Assembly: GCA_045660325.1 (NCBI GenBank)
Contig: JAZRDO010000034.1
Coordinates: forward strand, 8,245 to 72,244
Reading direction: 5' to 3'
Length of the DNA stretch: 64,000 nucleotides
From: SVTX01 sp045660325
GTDB taxonomy: Bacteria > Bacillota > Clostridia > Oscillospirales > CAG-272
Shown here: piece after piece, positions 16,530 through 26,676 of the stretch
Numbering within the stretch: the stretch's first letter is position 1
Layout of the letters: every line of letters starts with the position of its first letter
Made by a program: the position numbers and the translations under genes
The notes under the pieces: generated by a model
What the model was told of the DNA's origin: nothing
What the model saw: only the letters and a program-made list of their open reading frames with translations
The model's database searches: none

Positions 16530-17849
16530 ATGAGTAGTAAGGCGCAGATAATTAAATGCACGGCAAGGGAAATTTTAGACTCCCGAGGCAATCCTACGGT
16601 CGAGGCGAGTGTGGTTCTCTCGGACGGAAATATCGGAGTTGCGAGCGTTCCGTCGGGCGCGTCAACGGGAATATACGAGGCGGTAGAGAAGCGCGACGGT
16701 GATTCTAAGCGTTTTGGCGGTAAGGGAGTTCTGACTGCGGTCGGTGGAATTTGTCGCGTGATATCACCCTCGCTTGTGGGCGTTTACGCGTCCGAGCAGA
16801 GTGAGATAGACAGGATCCTTATTGAGCTTGACGGCACGGAAAATAAAGAGCGACTTGGCGCGAATGCGATCCTTTCGGTCTCTCTCGCCGCCGCGCGAGC
16901 CGCCGCAAACAGCTATAAGATTCCATTATATAAATATATTGGCGGCATTTCCGCAGTCCGTCTTCCCGTGCCTATGATGAATATTTTAAATGGAGGAGCA
17001 CACGCGGCGAATAATATCGATATTCAGGAATTTATGATCTGTCCTATAAATGCTCCTTCTTTTTCCGATGCGCTCCGTATGGGAAGCGAGATATATCATA
17101 CACTTGGTAAAATTTTAAAGAGTGAGGGTAAGTCCGTGTCCGTCGGCGACGAGGGCGGCTTTGCGCCAAATCTTGATTCCGATGCCGCCGCAATAGAGTA
17201 TATTATCCGCGCGATAGAGGAGTCGGGATATAGCACGGAGGACGTCAAGATCGCGCTTGACGTTGCCGCATCCGAATGGTATTCCGGAAATGATGGAAAT
17301 TATCATTTGAAGAAGCGCGGCGAGACGTTATCCTGCGACAAGGTTATTGAATATATGAGCTCGCTTGTAAAGAGCTATCCCATTATTTCAATTGAAGATC
17401 CGCTTGATCAGAGAGATTTTGAGGGCTGGAAGAAAATAAGTGATGCTATGCGCGATAAAATTATGCTTGTCGGCGACGATCTTTTCGTTACGAGCGAGGA
17501 AAGGGTGAGATACGGCATAAAGAACGGTATCGCAAACAGCGTTCTTATAAAGCCCAATCAGATAGGTACGCTCAGCGAGGTGCTTGACGTAATTAAGGTC
17601 GCAAAGAATTCCGAGTATAAGTGCATTATGTCGCACCGCTCGGGCGAGACCGAGGATACGACGATCGCCGATCTTTCGGTCGGCTTTGGCGCGGAGTTTA
17701 TAAAAACAGGCGCGCCCTGCAGAAGCGACAGAGTCGCAAAATACAACCGTCTTTTGAGGATTGAGTCCTCGATAGGCGGCTCGGCTATCTACGGCCTCTC
17801 CGCCGCAAAATCCAAGCCAATTCATAAAACCTCGTGCTGTGGAAATTAA
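16530..17849 (+). CDS. eno: Enolase (phosphopyruvate hydratase)
   Basis: 439 residues. Glycolytic enzyme converting 2-phosphoglycerate to PEP in the cytoplasm. Features in order: AREILDSRGNPTVE, PSGASTGIYEA, NGGAHAANNIDIQEFM, GDEGGFAPN (catalytic Glu and Mg site), ISIEDPLDQRD and GDDLFVT (Mg ligands), LIKPNQIGT (catalytic Lys), and SHRSGETEDTTIADL. The C-terminus ends unusually with HKTSCCGN. Ribosome site CGGAGGA. It is flanked on both sides by terminators, so likely monocistronic. Confidence 0.95.
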   Translation: MSSKAQIIKCTAREILDSRGNPTVEASVVLSDGNIGVASVPSGASTGIYEAVEKRDGDSKRFGGKGVLTAVGGICRVISPSLVGVYASEQSEIDRILIELDGTENKERLGANAILSVSLAAARAAANSYKIPLYKYIGGISAVRLPVPMMNILNGGAHAANNIDIQEFMICPINAPSFSDALRMGSEIYHTLGKILKSEGKSVSVGDEGGFAPNLDSDAAAIEYIIRAIEESGYSTEDVKIALDVAASEWYSGNDGNYHLKKRGETLSCDKVIEYMSSLVKSYPIISIEDPLDQRDFEGWKKISDAMRDKIMLVGDDLFVTSEERVRYGIKNGIANSVLIKPNQIGTLSEVLDVIKVAKNSEYKCIMSHRSGETEDTTIADLSVGFGAEFIKTGAPCRSDRVAKYNRLLRIESSIGGSAIYGLSAAKSKPIHKTSCCGN

Positions 17850-17850
17850 A

Positions 17851-17879
17851 AAAAGCTCCCGAATGCTCGGGAGCTTTTT
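17851..17879. terminator. Bidirectional terminator between eno and the HAD gene
   Basis: Perfect 12-bp stem AAAAGCTCCCGA / TCGGGAGCTTTT with ATGC loop, T run in both directions. Confidence 0.9.
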
Positions 17880-17885
17880 GTTTTA

Positions 17886-18707
17886 TTAACCGAAAATTTC
17901 TTTATCCGCCTCGGCAAGAGAGGGGAATACAAAATCGGGTGCATCAGCTGCAGTTGCCGCTTCAACGTCGCTCATTTGTGTCTCGCCCGTAAGCACGAGA
18001 ATAGCAGTTACGCCGTGACGCTTACCGAGTGCGATGTCGGTATAGAGTCTGTCGCCGAAAATACACATTTCACTTTTGTCGTAGCCCGTTGCCTCTGCGA
18101 TCATTTCAACAGTTTCCGCATAGGGCTTGCCGAAATACGTGGGCGTTTTGCCCGTGGAGGCGGTAACGAACGCCGCGATAGCGCCACTGTCGGGGATAAA
18201 TCCCGTTTCCGTCGGGCAGTTGAAATCGGGGTGTGTGGAGAGATACTCTGCACCGCCTCGAACGAATCGGCAGGCATTGTCAAGCTTCTTATACGTAAGA
18301 GATGTATCAAAGCTTGTGATAACTATGTCCGCGCTCTCCTCGTCTCCCGTAAGAATATTGATTCCGCGAGCCTTGTAATCCTCGACAAGATCGTCAGTTC
18401 CTACAAGGTAAACGGATTTGTCCGCTCTGTGACGGAGGAGAAACTCTGCCGTTACGTCGCCCGAGGTCATTATCTCGTCATCCGCGGGGGAAAAGCCGAG
18501 TCGTGTGAGCTTTTGAAGATAAAAGGGAGTCGTGCGAGAGGCGTTGTTTGTAAAGAAAAGCACCTTCTTGCCGTTTGCTCTGAGATTCTCAATGAATTTA
18601 ATGGCAAAATCAAACACCTGATTGCCGAGGTAGATCGTGCCGTCCATATCGAAGATAAACAGTTTTTTGTCCTTGAGTATACTTGTATTGGGATTTGTGA
18701 AGTTCAT
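17886..18707 (-). CDS. HAD-IIA family phosphatase (NagD-like)
   Basis: 273 residues, cytoplasmic. Nucleophile motif FDMDGTIYLG (Asp20, general acid Asp22), motif II FFTNNASR, cap-domain region with SFDTSLTYKKL, motif III/IV YFGKPY and FGDRLYTDI. This matches the NagD / p-nitrophenyl-phosphatase subfamily, which hydrolyses small sugar or nucleotide phosphates; the exact substrate is unknown. AAGGAAA ribosome site. It is last in the QueG-AddB-AddA operon, 14 nt after addA. Confidence 0.88.
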   Translation of the reverse strand: MNFTNPNTSILKDKKLFIFDMDGTIYLGNQVFDFAIKFIENLRANGKKVLFFTNNASRTTPFYLQKLTRLGFSPADDEIMTSGDVTAEFLLRHRADKSVYLVGTDDLVEDYKARGINILTGDEESADIVITSFDTSLTYKKLDNACRFVRGGAEYLSTHPDFNCPTETGFIPDSGAIAAFVTASTGKTPTYFGKPYAETVEMIAEATGYDKSEMCIFGDRLYTDIALGKRHGVTAILVLTGETQMSDVEAATAADAPDFVFPSLAEADKEIFG

Positions 18708-18721
18708 TTTTATTTCCTTCT

Positions 18722-21700
18722 TTATATCGTAATTTCAATTGCTTCGCCAAGCGGCAAAGAGTAAATGAATATTTTATCGGGCTCTTTACCGAAAATAGTG
18801 CTTACCGCCTTCTTGTATTGGAGAAGCTGGTATTTATGTGTTTCACGAAGACGAGCCTTGAATTCGGCAGCTGTTTCTCCCTCATCAAATCTTCTTCTGT
18901 CGGTCTTGTAGTCGCAGATGTATATATCTCCGTTTTCAAATTCCGCCAAAATGTCTATCGAGCCCTGTACGAACACCTGCTTGCCCGAAAGCGCCGTCTT
19001 TTTTTCAGTGTCCGTAGCAAAATCGGACGCGGGACACAGGATACCGAACTTAAACTCACGGTGTGGATTTTTACACTTAAGAATATTTTGGAAGAATTTG
19101 CTTTGCGTAAATTTTTCTATTTGCGTTCTGTTGATAAGCTCGGCATATTCTGTCGGGATGAATTTATTGTCGACAAGACGTGCGATCTCACTCTCAACAC
19201 CGTTATGCTTAAGAAGACCGAAGTTGCAGAATTGCAAAAAGGCGTGTGTAGCCGTGCCGATCTCGGCGGAGGTGTATTCCTTCTTTTTGTCAAGGATGCT
19301 TACAATATCATCGCTTCCTGATCTCATAAGAGATATTCGCTCCTTGATAGCCTCGCGTCTTTCGTTGTCGTCCGAGCTTTCGGAAATGATTCCCGAGGAT
19401 ACCGTAAGAGCCTTATCAAAGAGATTTGGAGCCGCCTTTGATGCCGCTATCTTCGACGGAATACTAAGAGTGCTTTGCGATATATCAACGGCTTTAGCTG
19501 CATTGATAGTATTAACGTAACCCTTTTCATTTTCCGAAAGATTCGTTTTATCGGTCATAGCGTTGGCTGAAAGCTCACTCTCATCAAAGCGGATGCTGTT
19601 TATATCTATTACGTTGATATCAAAGGAGTCGCTTCTCACGTTGTTATCGGGATCGTATATAGAGGATATTATCCACGCGATATAGCTGTCAAGTGCAAGC
19701 TTTGCATGATCCGAGAAGCCGTTCATAAGCACACTTCTTTTGAAGCTTTCAAAGGTCGTCTTGAAGGATGCGCTTACGTAAAGGCGCTCTCGCGCTCTTG
19801 TCAGGGCAACGTAGAGAACTCGCATTTCCTCTAAAATATTGCTCTCGCGGTTCTTTTCAAGTATCGCGTCGCGAACGATATTGTTTACGTATTGGTCTAC
19901 GTAGGAATTTCCTTCAGCGTCCGTTACCTTGTGAGGTAGCCTTGTCGCGCAACCGATACCCGCATTGTAATTAAGAGCCTTCTTCGCGTCCTGATTGGAA
20001 AAATGATGGGCTGTATTATATACAAAAACGGAATTGCGCTCAAGACCCTTTGACTGATGTATGGTCATAATGTTGACCGCGTTTGAGGGCGTAGCCTCTG
20101 AAAAGCTCACGCTACCCTTTTCGGAGAGCTTGCGGCAGTATTTAAGGAAGCTGTAAAGTCCACTCCAGTTGTTTTTCGTATAATTGCAGGCGGTGTCGTA
20201 AAGGTAGACGTACGCTCCCGTCTCGCAAATAAGAGAAAATTCCTCGCAGGTGCGGATCTCCTTTAGGAGCTTGTCGACCGACACTCTTCTTGCAACCGCG
20301 CGAAGACGTGACAACAGCTTTATTATATCGTTTGACCTGCGGCAGAGAAGAGTAGCCAAGGGGTCGCCGTCAGCGAGCGCGCCGTATTCTCTCAATGCTC
20401 GCATAAGAGATTTGGAGTTAGGCGTGAATTTTCTTACGGTAACTATCTCCTCAAGAGAAAGCAGGGGAGTGCCGCAGTATGCGGGAGAGGTAAGGAATCC
20501 GCAAAGGGCAATATCGTCCTCGGGATTGTCGATAACCTTCATAAGATCAAGAAGGGCCTTCATTTCCTCTCCGTCAAATATTTCGCTCTTGGCGGAAAGG
20601 CAATATTCGATCCCGTATTTCTTGAGCGCCTTGGCAACGATGGGACCGTCGTCCTTTACGCGCACGAGCACGGCGATATCCTTTTTCTCTATAGGCTCGC
20701 CATCGGGCTTTTTTTCTTCTCTGAGGAGTCTTAATATCTCCTTGGCGCAAAGCAAAGCCTCGGGTGAAATGCCGTCGTTGGGGCTGCTTTGTCCGTCATC
20801 GCTATCCTCTTCGGATACGTCCGTCGGTATATCCTCCGGAGTTTCAATGACGTTTATTTGAACGCGGGGAGGAACGTAACCCTTGGGGAGGTCAAGCTTA
20901 TTGAATTTGAGGTCGTCGTCGGAGGTGTATTGGAGCTTGTCGCCTGCCGCAGTAAAGAGGAAGGGACAAACCGTGTTTGTGAAGTCGATAACACTGCTGT
21001 CACAGCGGAAGTTTTCCGACATAAATATGGTGCATCCGTCGGAACTCTCGGCAGCGGGCTCGTCGTATTTCGGGAATTTGCTTCTGTACCCCGCAAAAAG
21101 CTCGGGAACTGCATCACGGAAGCCGTAAATGCTTTGCTTGATGTCGCCCACCATAAATCGGCGGTTCTGACCGATTATCTCAAATATCTTATCCTGTATC
21201 TCGCTTACGTCCTGATATTCGTCGATATATACCTCGTCGTAAAGCGATCTCATAGTATCCTTAACCGTAAGATTATCGTCGGTGAGCATACGGAGGAGAT
21301 ATATCGGCATATCGTAGAACTCGCAAAGACCCTTTTCTTCCTTGTATTTGGTGTAATTGACGTGGAATTCCTTGATTATTTTGTAAAGAATATCGTTGTA
21401 CGTCGCGGTAAGGAGAACCTGCTCCTTTATTTCGTCGGGAGTCAGGGAAAGATAGTTGTTATAGAATTTGGCGATATTGTCCTTAACTTTCTTCTTTATA
21501 TCCAGGCATTCCTTGGAGAAGTCGTTGCCCTTTCCCCTAGGCATAGAACTCGGGGTGGTGGGATTAAAATCGGCAAACGCTTGTCTTGTTTGTGCATACG
21601 TTCCGGAAGCCCTTTGCGCTAAAGTATAGCACTTAGTCATGGTTTCCTCAAATGCGGAGTAATATTTTTCCTTTACGAGCTCATCCTCGTCCATCCTGTC

Positions 21701-22435
21701 AAGATAGTACGATATCTTGCAGGCGGCAAGATTTGCGGTGGATATCGCGCTTGCCTGAATAGCCTTTCCCACGCGGGATGAGAAAAATTCAAGCTCGGCA
21801 TCGCGACGAAGCTCGTTCGAGTTTTTCAAGATAAGCTCAACTCCGTCCGTCGTTGACATAAGATTCTTATGAACGTCAAGGAGCAAGGGAATTATGTTTT
21901 TGGTGGTCTTGGAGCTTGAAAGCGACGTAATGAAATCAAGAAAATCACAGCTCGCGTTGATACCGCAAAGCCTTGAGCCCTCGCAAAGCTTGTTTTCACG
22001 GTACATTTTCTCAATAACGTCGCCCATTATTTCACGTCTTATCTCGTCGAGCTCCGCATCCTCGGCAAGTCTGAGAGATGCAGGAAGTCCGAGCTTTTCA
22101 AAATTGCTTCTCACGGGCTCGTTTAAGAACGAGTCGATAGTACATATTTTAGCATCTCCGAGAAGAAGCATCTGTCGTTGAAGCCTCTCGTTGCCCGGGT
22201 TTTCGGTAATAGCCTCCGAGAGAGCCTTGGATATCTTCACCTTAAGATCCTGCGCCGATGCGCGGGTAAAGGTAACGATAAGCATTCTCGAGATGTCGGC
22301 ATTTTTATCGTTTAAGAGCTTTTTGATAATTCTCTGAGTGAGAGTAAACGTCTTACCCGAGCCTGCCGCCGCGCTGACAAGCACGGTTTTTCCGCTTTTA
22401 TCTATTGCTGCTAACTGAGCGCTTGTTAATCCCAT
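18722..22435 (-). CDS. addA: ATP-dependent helicase/nuclease subunit A
   Basis: 1237 residues. UvrD/RecB-type helicase with a C-terminal nuclease; with AddB it processes double-strand breaks for recombination. Walker A SAAAGSGKT (residues 21-29), motif Ia FTRASAQDLK, Walker B YIDEYQDVSEIQ, QSIYGFRDA, motif V NIMTIHQSKGLE, VALTRARERLYV, and the RecB nuclease motif ICDYKTDRRR about 60 residues from the C-terminus. Length is typical. AAAGGAGAG ribosome site; 15 nt separate it from addB. Confidence 0.94.
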   Translation of the reverse strand: MGLTSAQLAAIDKSGKTVLVSAAAGSGKTFTLTQRIIKKLLNDKNADISRMLIVTFTRASAQDLKVKISKALSEAITENPGNERLQRQMLLLGDAKICTIDSFLNEPVRSNFEKLGLPASLRLAEDAELDEIRREIMGDVIEKMYRENKLCEGSRLCGINASCDFLDFITSLSSSKTTKNIIPLLLDVHKNLMSTTDGVELILKNSNELRRDAELEFFSSRVGKAIQASAISTANLAACKISYYLDRMDEDELVKEKYYSAFEETMTKCYTLAQRASGTYAQTRQAFADFNPTTPSSMPRGKGNDFSKECLDIKKKVKDNIAKFYNNYLSLTPDEIKEQVLLTATYNDILYKIIKEFHVNYTKYKEEKGLCEFYDMPIYLLRMLTDDNLTVKDTMRSLYDEVYIDEYQDVSEIQDKIFEIIGQNRRFMVGDIKQSIYGFRDAVPELFAGYRSKFPKYDEPAAESSDGCTIFMSENFRCDSSVIDFTNTVCPFLFTAAGDKLQYTSDDDLKFNKLDLPKGYVPPRVQINVIETPEDIPTDVSEEDSDDGQSSPNDGISPEALLCAKEILRLLREEKKPDGEPIEKKDIAVLVRVKDDGPIVAKALKKYGIEYCLSAKSEIFDGEEMKALLDLMKVIDNPEDDIALCGFLTSPAYCGTPLLSLEEIVTVRKFTPNSKSLMRALREYGALADGDPLATLLCRRSNDIIKLLSRLRAVARRVSVDKLLKEIRTCEEFSLICETGAYVYLYDTACNYTKNNWSGLYSFLKYCRKLSEKGSVSFSEATPSNAVNIMTIHQSKGLERNSVFVYNTAHHFSNQDAKKALNYNAGIGCATRLPHKVTDAEGNSYVDQYVNNIVRDAILEKNRESNILEEMRVLYVALTRARERLYVSASFKTTFESFKRSVLMNGFSDHAKLALDSYIAWIISSIYDPDNNVRSDSFDINVIDINSIRFDESELSANAMTDKTNLSENEKGYVNTINAAKAVDISQSTLSIPSKIAASKAAPNLFDKALTVSSGIISESSDDNERREAIKERISLMRSGSDDIVSILDKKKEYTSAEIGTATHAFLQFCNFGLLKHNGVESEIARLVDNKFIPTEYAELINRTQIEKFTQSKFFQNILKCKNPHREFKFGILCPASDFATDTEKKTALSGKQVFVQGSIDILAEFENGDIYICDYKTDRRRFDEGETAAEFKARLRETHKYQLLQYKKAVSTIFGKEPDKIFIYSLPLGEAIEITI

Positions 22436-22450
22436 ATTTACTCTCCTTTC

Positions 22451-25400
22451 TTAAAAGAATTTATCTTTGACTGCTACGGGACACTGATTCTTGAGCTTAC
22501 AGAAGCCACAGGCATCCGATGACGGACGTCTTGGCGCCTTGCCTGAATAAATATCCTTAGCAATATTTGAGATCGTTGTGCAGAGGGTGTTCTTTATTTC
22601 ACCCATTTGATCATTGCTTACGTGGTTGCGGGGGGACTTGTCCTCATTTTTAGCCTTGGTAGTTCCGACGATGAATTTATCGTCAAGAGAGTGGTTGGTT
22701 GCCTTGAGAAGCTCGCTGTCATTGAGAATAAAGCCGCTTCTGAAGGGCTCGATCATACCGTTCTTCTCTCTTACCGACAGGAAGAGCGCGGATGCAGGAA
22801 TTATCTTCTTTTCTCCGCCTTCCGTGATTTCGTCAAATAAGCTACTGCCTTGATTTATATCCGCGGTCGCCGCGAAGAGATAAATGGGGAGCTGGATGTC
22901 GTGTCCGTCGGCTATCTTGTCAATATTGAAGGTATCCTTTCCCGTTTTGTAGTCAATAATACGGAGATAGATTCCCGAATCGGTGCTAAACGCGTCGATT
23001 CTGTCCACCTTTCCGCCCAGTATTACCGTCGGTGAGAAATCATCGGATACAGGAACGCTGATATAGAGTGGCTTGAGGCGGCTTTTTTCATACTCGCCAA
23101 TGCTTTCCTCAGCGCAAAGGATCTTGAAATCGTTGTGGAGGAATTCCTCGTCAATGCTTTGCAGCATATAGAACGCGGTGTTCCTGAATCTTGAAATCGC
23201 ATAGAGGACTGAGGGCGGGGGAGTAACTCCTACGTCCTCGATATATTTTTCGGTAATTTCGGTAGCCTTCTCAAGTATGTATTCGGGATCCTTGTGATCT
23301 ACCTTACCGTTTGTAGTGTTTTCATTGAGATAATTCTCAATTATATGATGGATGATGGTTCCGATATCCGCAAAGCCTATCTCCGAGCTCTTTGGCTCGC
23401 GAAGGCTAAGCACGTTTTCGCACCAATATCTGTACGGGCAAAGCGTAAAGGTGGATATCTGGGACTTCGAAAGACGGATCCTGTCTCCGAAAATGAGGCG
23501 CGCCTGCATGGGATCGACCTCGTACATATTATCTTCAACAGAGCCCTTGTCGGCGACCTCGGAAATACCGTCTCTGACATACGGCTTTATACGGGAAAGG
23601 TCAAACGTTTCAATAGTTTTTTCATTTATTTTGAATATGAACAGTATTCTGCTCCATGCAACCGACGGAGCCTTTGCCTTTCCATCCATGCCCGCGGTAG
23701 GACAGGTGATATAGAGCTTCTCGCTCGGTGTTGTGAGCGCGCTGTAAACAAAGTAGAGCTCGTCGCAGGAAAGCTTTTCGTTAATTACGGAAAATCTCCG
23801 ATATTCGCGGTCAAGCTCCGAGAGAAGCTTTCTGTCCTCACGCTTAATAAGAGTGGTATCGCTTATTGCGCGGGGAAATTCTCCCTCACAAAGATTAAGC
23901 ACGAATGCGATCTTGATGTTTTCGGTACGGAGAGTGGATGCCGAGCCTATCGTAACGTAATCGTTAATAGGGGGCACGCTTGCAATATCCGTATGCGTGA
24001 ACATAATTTCGATCGCCTTTATGATTTCGCCGAGCTTAAGTCTTTCGTCTTCAAAAAGCTTGGCAATGGTTTGTATGCTTTCAACGATGTAATCGTATAT
24101 TCTCAGCGTGTCGGAGCATTCGCGGACGTTACCCCTATCAAGCTCGTATTCGCAAAGCCCGGATATTGATCCTGCAAGCTTGGTCTCGTCCATATATTTA
24201 TAGAGCGCGCGCATCGCTTCACGTGTGTTGGGTGCTGAGATTATACCTGCCTGAAGTCTTTCAAGTGGCGGAATAATAGTATCCTTTACCTTGTTTGCTG
24301 CGACAAGTATAGCGCTTGCGCGCTCGCTTCTTTCTACGGTATAGCCGTCGGGATTCATATTGAATGCCTCCACGGTAAAGCCCTTGCCGTTTATATTCCA
24401 CGTTGTGCAATAGTCCTCAAACATATCGCACTCCTCGTCGGAGATCGGGCAAAGTCCTGTCTTTACGAGAGTGAGAATGTCGTCAAGGCGGAAGCCCGTT
24501 GCTACCGCGCGCAGTGAAGAAAGAATAAATCTTGACGCGGAGCTGGAGCAAATATTGGTTTTTTCGGAATAAAAGTAGGGAATATTATATTTGTTGAAAA
24601 CCGAATTGATTATCCCCTTGTATTTTTCGGCGTCGCGCATAATGACCGCCATATTTGAAAAGCTGGTGCCGGACTTCTTCTCTTCAAGAAGCTTGATCGC
24701 GACGTATTCCGCTTCCTCGTATGCATTGCGACATAACGTGAGCTTTATCGCCTCAAGATCTTCGCTTGAAAAATCCTTTCTTTCATCGGGCTTTAATGAA
24801 AAGTCCCATATACGGGATTCAAGCTCGGCAAGCGCGGGCTTTATTACGGCACCCTCAAGGGATACCGGCTCCGCCTTTGTCTCGATACAGTTAGTCTCGG
24901 CATATTCGCAAAGCTCATTAACGGTACGGCTGATGCTCTTGGTGTGATTTTGATCGTAGCTGCGATGGGGGAGATTCATCGCGATCGTGATTTTTTCAGC
25001 CTGGCGGATGATCTTTTTGATTATTTCCTCCTCGGATGAAGTGAAATCCGTAAAGGAGTCTATGAAGACCTGAGTATTACGGAAGAAATCAAACTCCGCG
25101 AGCTTGTCCGCAACGAGTCGTTGCAGCTCTTCATTGAGCATAACGTCTCCGCCGAGCTTTTCTTCCACGTCGTGCTCAAACGCAGCGTAAATGAGCGCAA
25201 TATCGTTAAATTTATTTTTGAACGCCTCGTCGGTTGATTTTGGGGAATTGATCTTTTCCGCAAGATCCTCGGGAGAGATTCCGTAGGCGGCAAGCTCGGT
25301 TATCGTTGAGAGAACCATATCCGAAAAGGACGTATCGTTTCTGTTTCCGCGAAATTCCTTCAGCTGATCGGCTACCGAGTTTGCGCTATGCCATACGAGC

Positions 25401-25666
25401 AGGTGCTTTACTGCGTCGGAAACGGGCTTTCTTGTCAGTCCTCCGTGCTTTGAGGCTACAAGCTCGGAAATGGATGAAAAGCTGATAACCTTAAGGTGTC
25501 TTGCCGCTTGCGGCATAATTGTAGCTATCATGGTTTCACTTATGTGAGCTTGCTGCTCGGGCACGATAAGATACGTGCTCTTGCCCTCGTCAATGCATAC
25601 CTTTATTCTGTTTATGATCTCGGTCGTTTTTCCGCTTTTCGGACGTCCCAAAATAAATTCCAGCAT
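22451..25666 (-). CDS. addB: ATP-dependent nuclease subunit B
   Basis: 1071 residues. Partner of AddA, with a P-loop GRPKSGKTTEI at the N-terminus that begins the inactive-helicase fold. The C-terminus has a RecB nuclease site LRIIDYKTGKDTFN and the Fe-S cluster ligands of AddB: an upstream Cys in the TLCPYRYWCEN segment and the trio Cys-x2-Cys-x5-Cys in ACGFCKLKNQCP. This is the diagnostic AddB iron-sulfur arrangement. GGAGG ribosome site. It starts 12 nt after the QueG-like gene. Order addB-addA is the standard Firmicutes order. Confidence 0.93.
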   Translation of the reverse strand: MLEFILGRPKSGKTTEIINRIKVCIDEGKSTYLIVPEQQAHISETMIATIMPQAARHLKVISFSSISELVASKHGGLTRKPVSDAVKHLLVWHSANSVADQLKEFRGNRNDTSFSDMVLSTITELAAYGISPEDLAEKINSPKSTDEAFKNKFNDIALIYAAFEHDVEEKLGGDVMLNEELQRLVADKLAEFDFFRNTQVFIDSFTDFTSSEEEIIKKIIRQAEKITIAMNLPHRSYDQNHTKSISRTVNELCEYAETNCIETKAEPVSLEGAVIKPALAELESRIWDFSLKPDERKDFSSEDLEAIKLTLCRNAYEEAEYVAIKLLEEKKSGTSFSNMAVIMRDAEKYKGIINSVFNKYNIPYFYSEKTNICSSSASRFILSSLRAVATGFRLDDILTLVKTGLCPISDEECDMFEDYCTTWNINGKGFTVEAFNMNPDGYTVERSERASAILVAANKVKDTIIPPLERLQAGIISAPNTREAMRALYKYMDETKLAGSISGLCEYELDRGNVRECSDTLRIYDYIVESIQTIAKLFEDERLKLGEIIKAIEIMFTHTDIASVPPINDYVTIGSASTLRTENIKIAFVLNLCEGEFPRAISDTTLIKREDRKLLSELDREYRRFSVINEKLSCDELYFVYSALTTPSEKLYITCPTAGMDGKAKAPSVAWSRILFIFKINEKTIETFDLSRIKPYVRDGISEVADKGSVEDNMYEVDPMQARLIFGDRIRLSKSQISTFTLCPYRYWCENVLSLREPKSSEIGFADIGTIIHHIIENYLNENTTNGKVDHKDPEYILEKATEITEKYIEDVGVTPPPSVLYAISRFRNTAFYMLQSIDEEFLHNDFKILCAEESIGEYEKSRLKPLYISVPVSDDFSPTVILGGKVDRIDAFSTDSGIYLRIIDYKTGKDTFNIDKIADGHDIQLPIYLFAATADINQGSSLFDEITEGGEKKIIPASALFLSVREKNGMIEPFRSGFILNDSELLKATNHSLDDKFIVGTTKAKNEDKSPRNHVSNDQMGEIKNTLCTTISNIAKDIYSGKAPRRPSSDACGFCKLKNQCPVAVKDKFF

Positions 25667-25678
25667 ATTGCCTCCGTG

Positions 25679-26500
25679 TTATTTTTCCAAAATTTCAAGG
25701 TTTCGCAAAATCGTTTCTCTTTTTCTCCACGAATAAGCGCGCTCTGAAAAATCCTTGTCGCTCATACCGTTTACGGTGTCCGTATAAAGAAGGGGTGTAA
25801 GCTTATTGCAAAAGAAATCAATTTGCGTGTAGATGGTGCCGTTGTTGATCGCCGCCTCGGTATAAGGGCAAACTGACTGACAAATATCACAGCCCCAAGC
25901 CGAGCCGTGTTTTTTTATCGCGTCGATCTCGCTATCCTTAAGAGCGCCTTTTCTTTGCGTAAGAGAGGAGAGGCACTCGCCTATCTCTGACTTCGGGCAA
26001 GCGGATATACACTTTCCGCAATTAATACATTCGCGTATTTCGTGAGCCTGACAGTTGTCCGTCGGCATATCCGTTATTATCTCTCCGAGAAATACAAACG
26101 AGGAGTATTTTTCGGTAAGAAGTAATCCGTTTTTGCCGATAATGCCAAGACCCGCTACCGCGGCGGCATGAATCTCATCAATCGGAGAATTGTCCGTAAA
26201 GCCCGCGAAATTGTATTCGGGATTTTCTTTTTCAAGAAGTGTGATGATCTCGTTAAAAAGGGAATTGAAATATAGGTGATAGTCGCGCGGCGCGGCGTAT
26301 TTTGAAATATTGCTCTCCCCGTCGTGCTTGGTATAATAGGGAACTGCGAAAATATATACGAAAAGAGGAGTGTTTGTGTCAAGCCCTGCATTTTTGATCT
26401 TGTACTCGCGCAGAATTTTGCAGTCGCAAAGCTTCACGGCGCCGACCGTGTCGATTCCGCGTTCTGCAAGCAGTTCTTTTATACGGTAAAAGCCATCCAT
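25679..26500 (-). CDS. QueG-like epoxyqueuosine reductase, short form
   Basis: 273 residues from the ATG at 26500, chosen because GGGAGGTG lies just upstream; an in-frame start at 26563 has no ribosome site. The N-terminal DUF1730-type domain includes AVPYYTKHDGESNISKYA and AAVAGLGIIGKNG, which holds the family's active-site region. Two 4Fe-4S ferredoxin motifs follow: CINCGKCISACP and CDICQSVCPY. QueG uses cobalamin to reduce epoxyqueuosine in tRNA. This version stops ~20 residues after the cluster region and lacks the HEAT-like C-terminal domain of the E. coli enzyme. No other queuosine gene is nearby. First gene of the addBA operon. Confidence 0.78.
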   Translation of the reverse strand: MDGFYRIKELLAERGIDTVGAVKLCDCKILREYKIKNAGLDTNTPLFVYIFAVPYYTKHDGESNISKYAAPRDYHLYFNSLFNEIITLLEKENPEYNFAGFTDNSPIDEIHAAAVAGLGIIGKNGLLLTEKYSSFVFLGEIITDMPTDNCQAHEIRECINCGKCISACPKSEIGECLSSLTQRKGALKDSEIDAIKKHGSAWGCDICQSVCPYTEAAINNGTIYTQIDFFCNKLTPLLYTDTVNGMSDKDFSERAYSWRKRETILRNLEILEK

Positions 26501-26597
26501 ATACACACCTCCCCATAATACTTTAAGTTTATTATAAACATTATAACATATTGAAACGGTCAAAACAAGATGTTTTTACGTGATTTAGAGTAAAAAC

Positions 26598-26626
26598 TTG
26601 ACTTTTTTGTCAAATTGATATATAAT
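26598..26626 (+). promoter_or_regulatory. Sigma-A promoter of rlmA operon
   Basis: TTGACT (26598-26603), 17-nt spacer, perfect TATAAT (26621-26626). Confidence 0.8.
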
Positions 26627-26676
26627 ATTGCTGTGGTCGTGTTATTTGCGGCTCAAACTGATATTTCGGAGACTGT

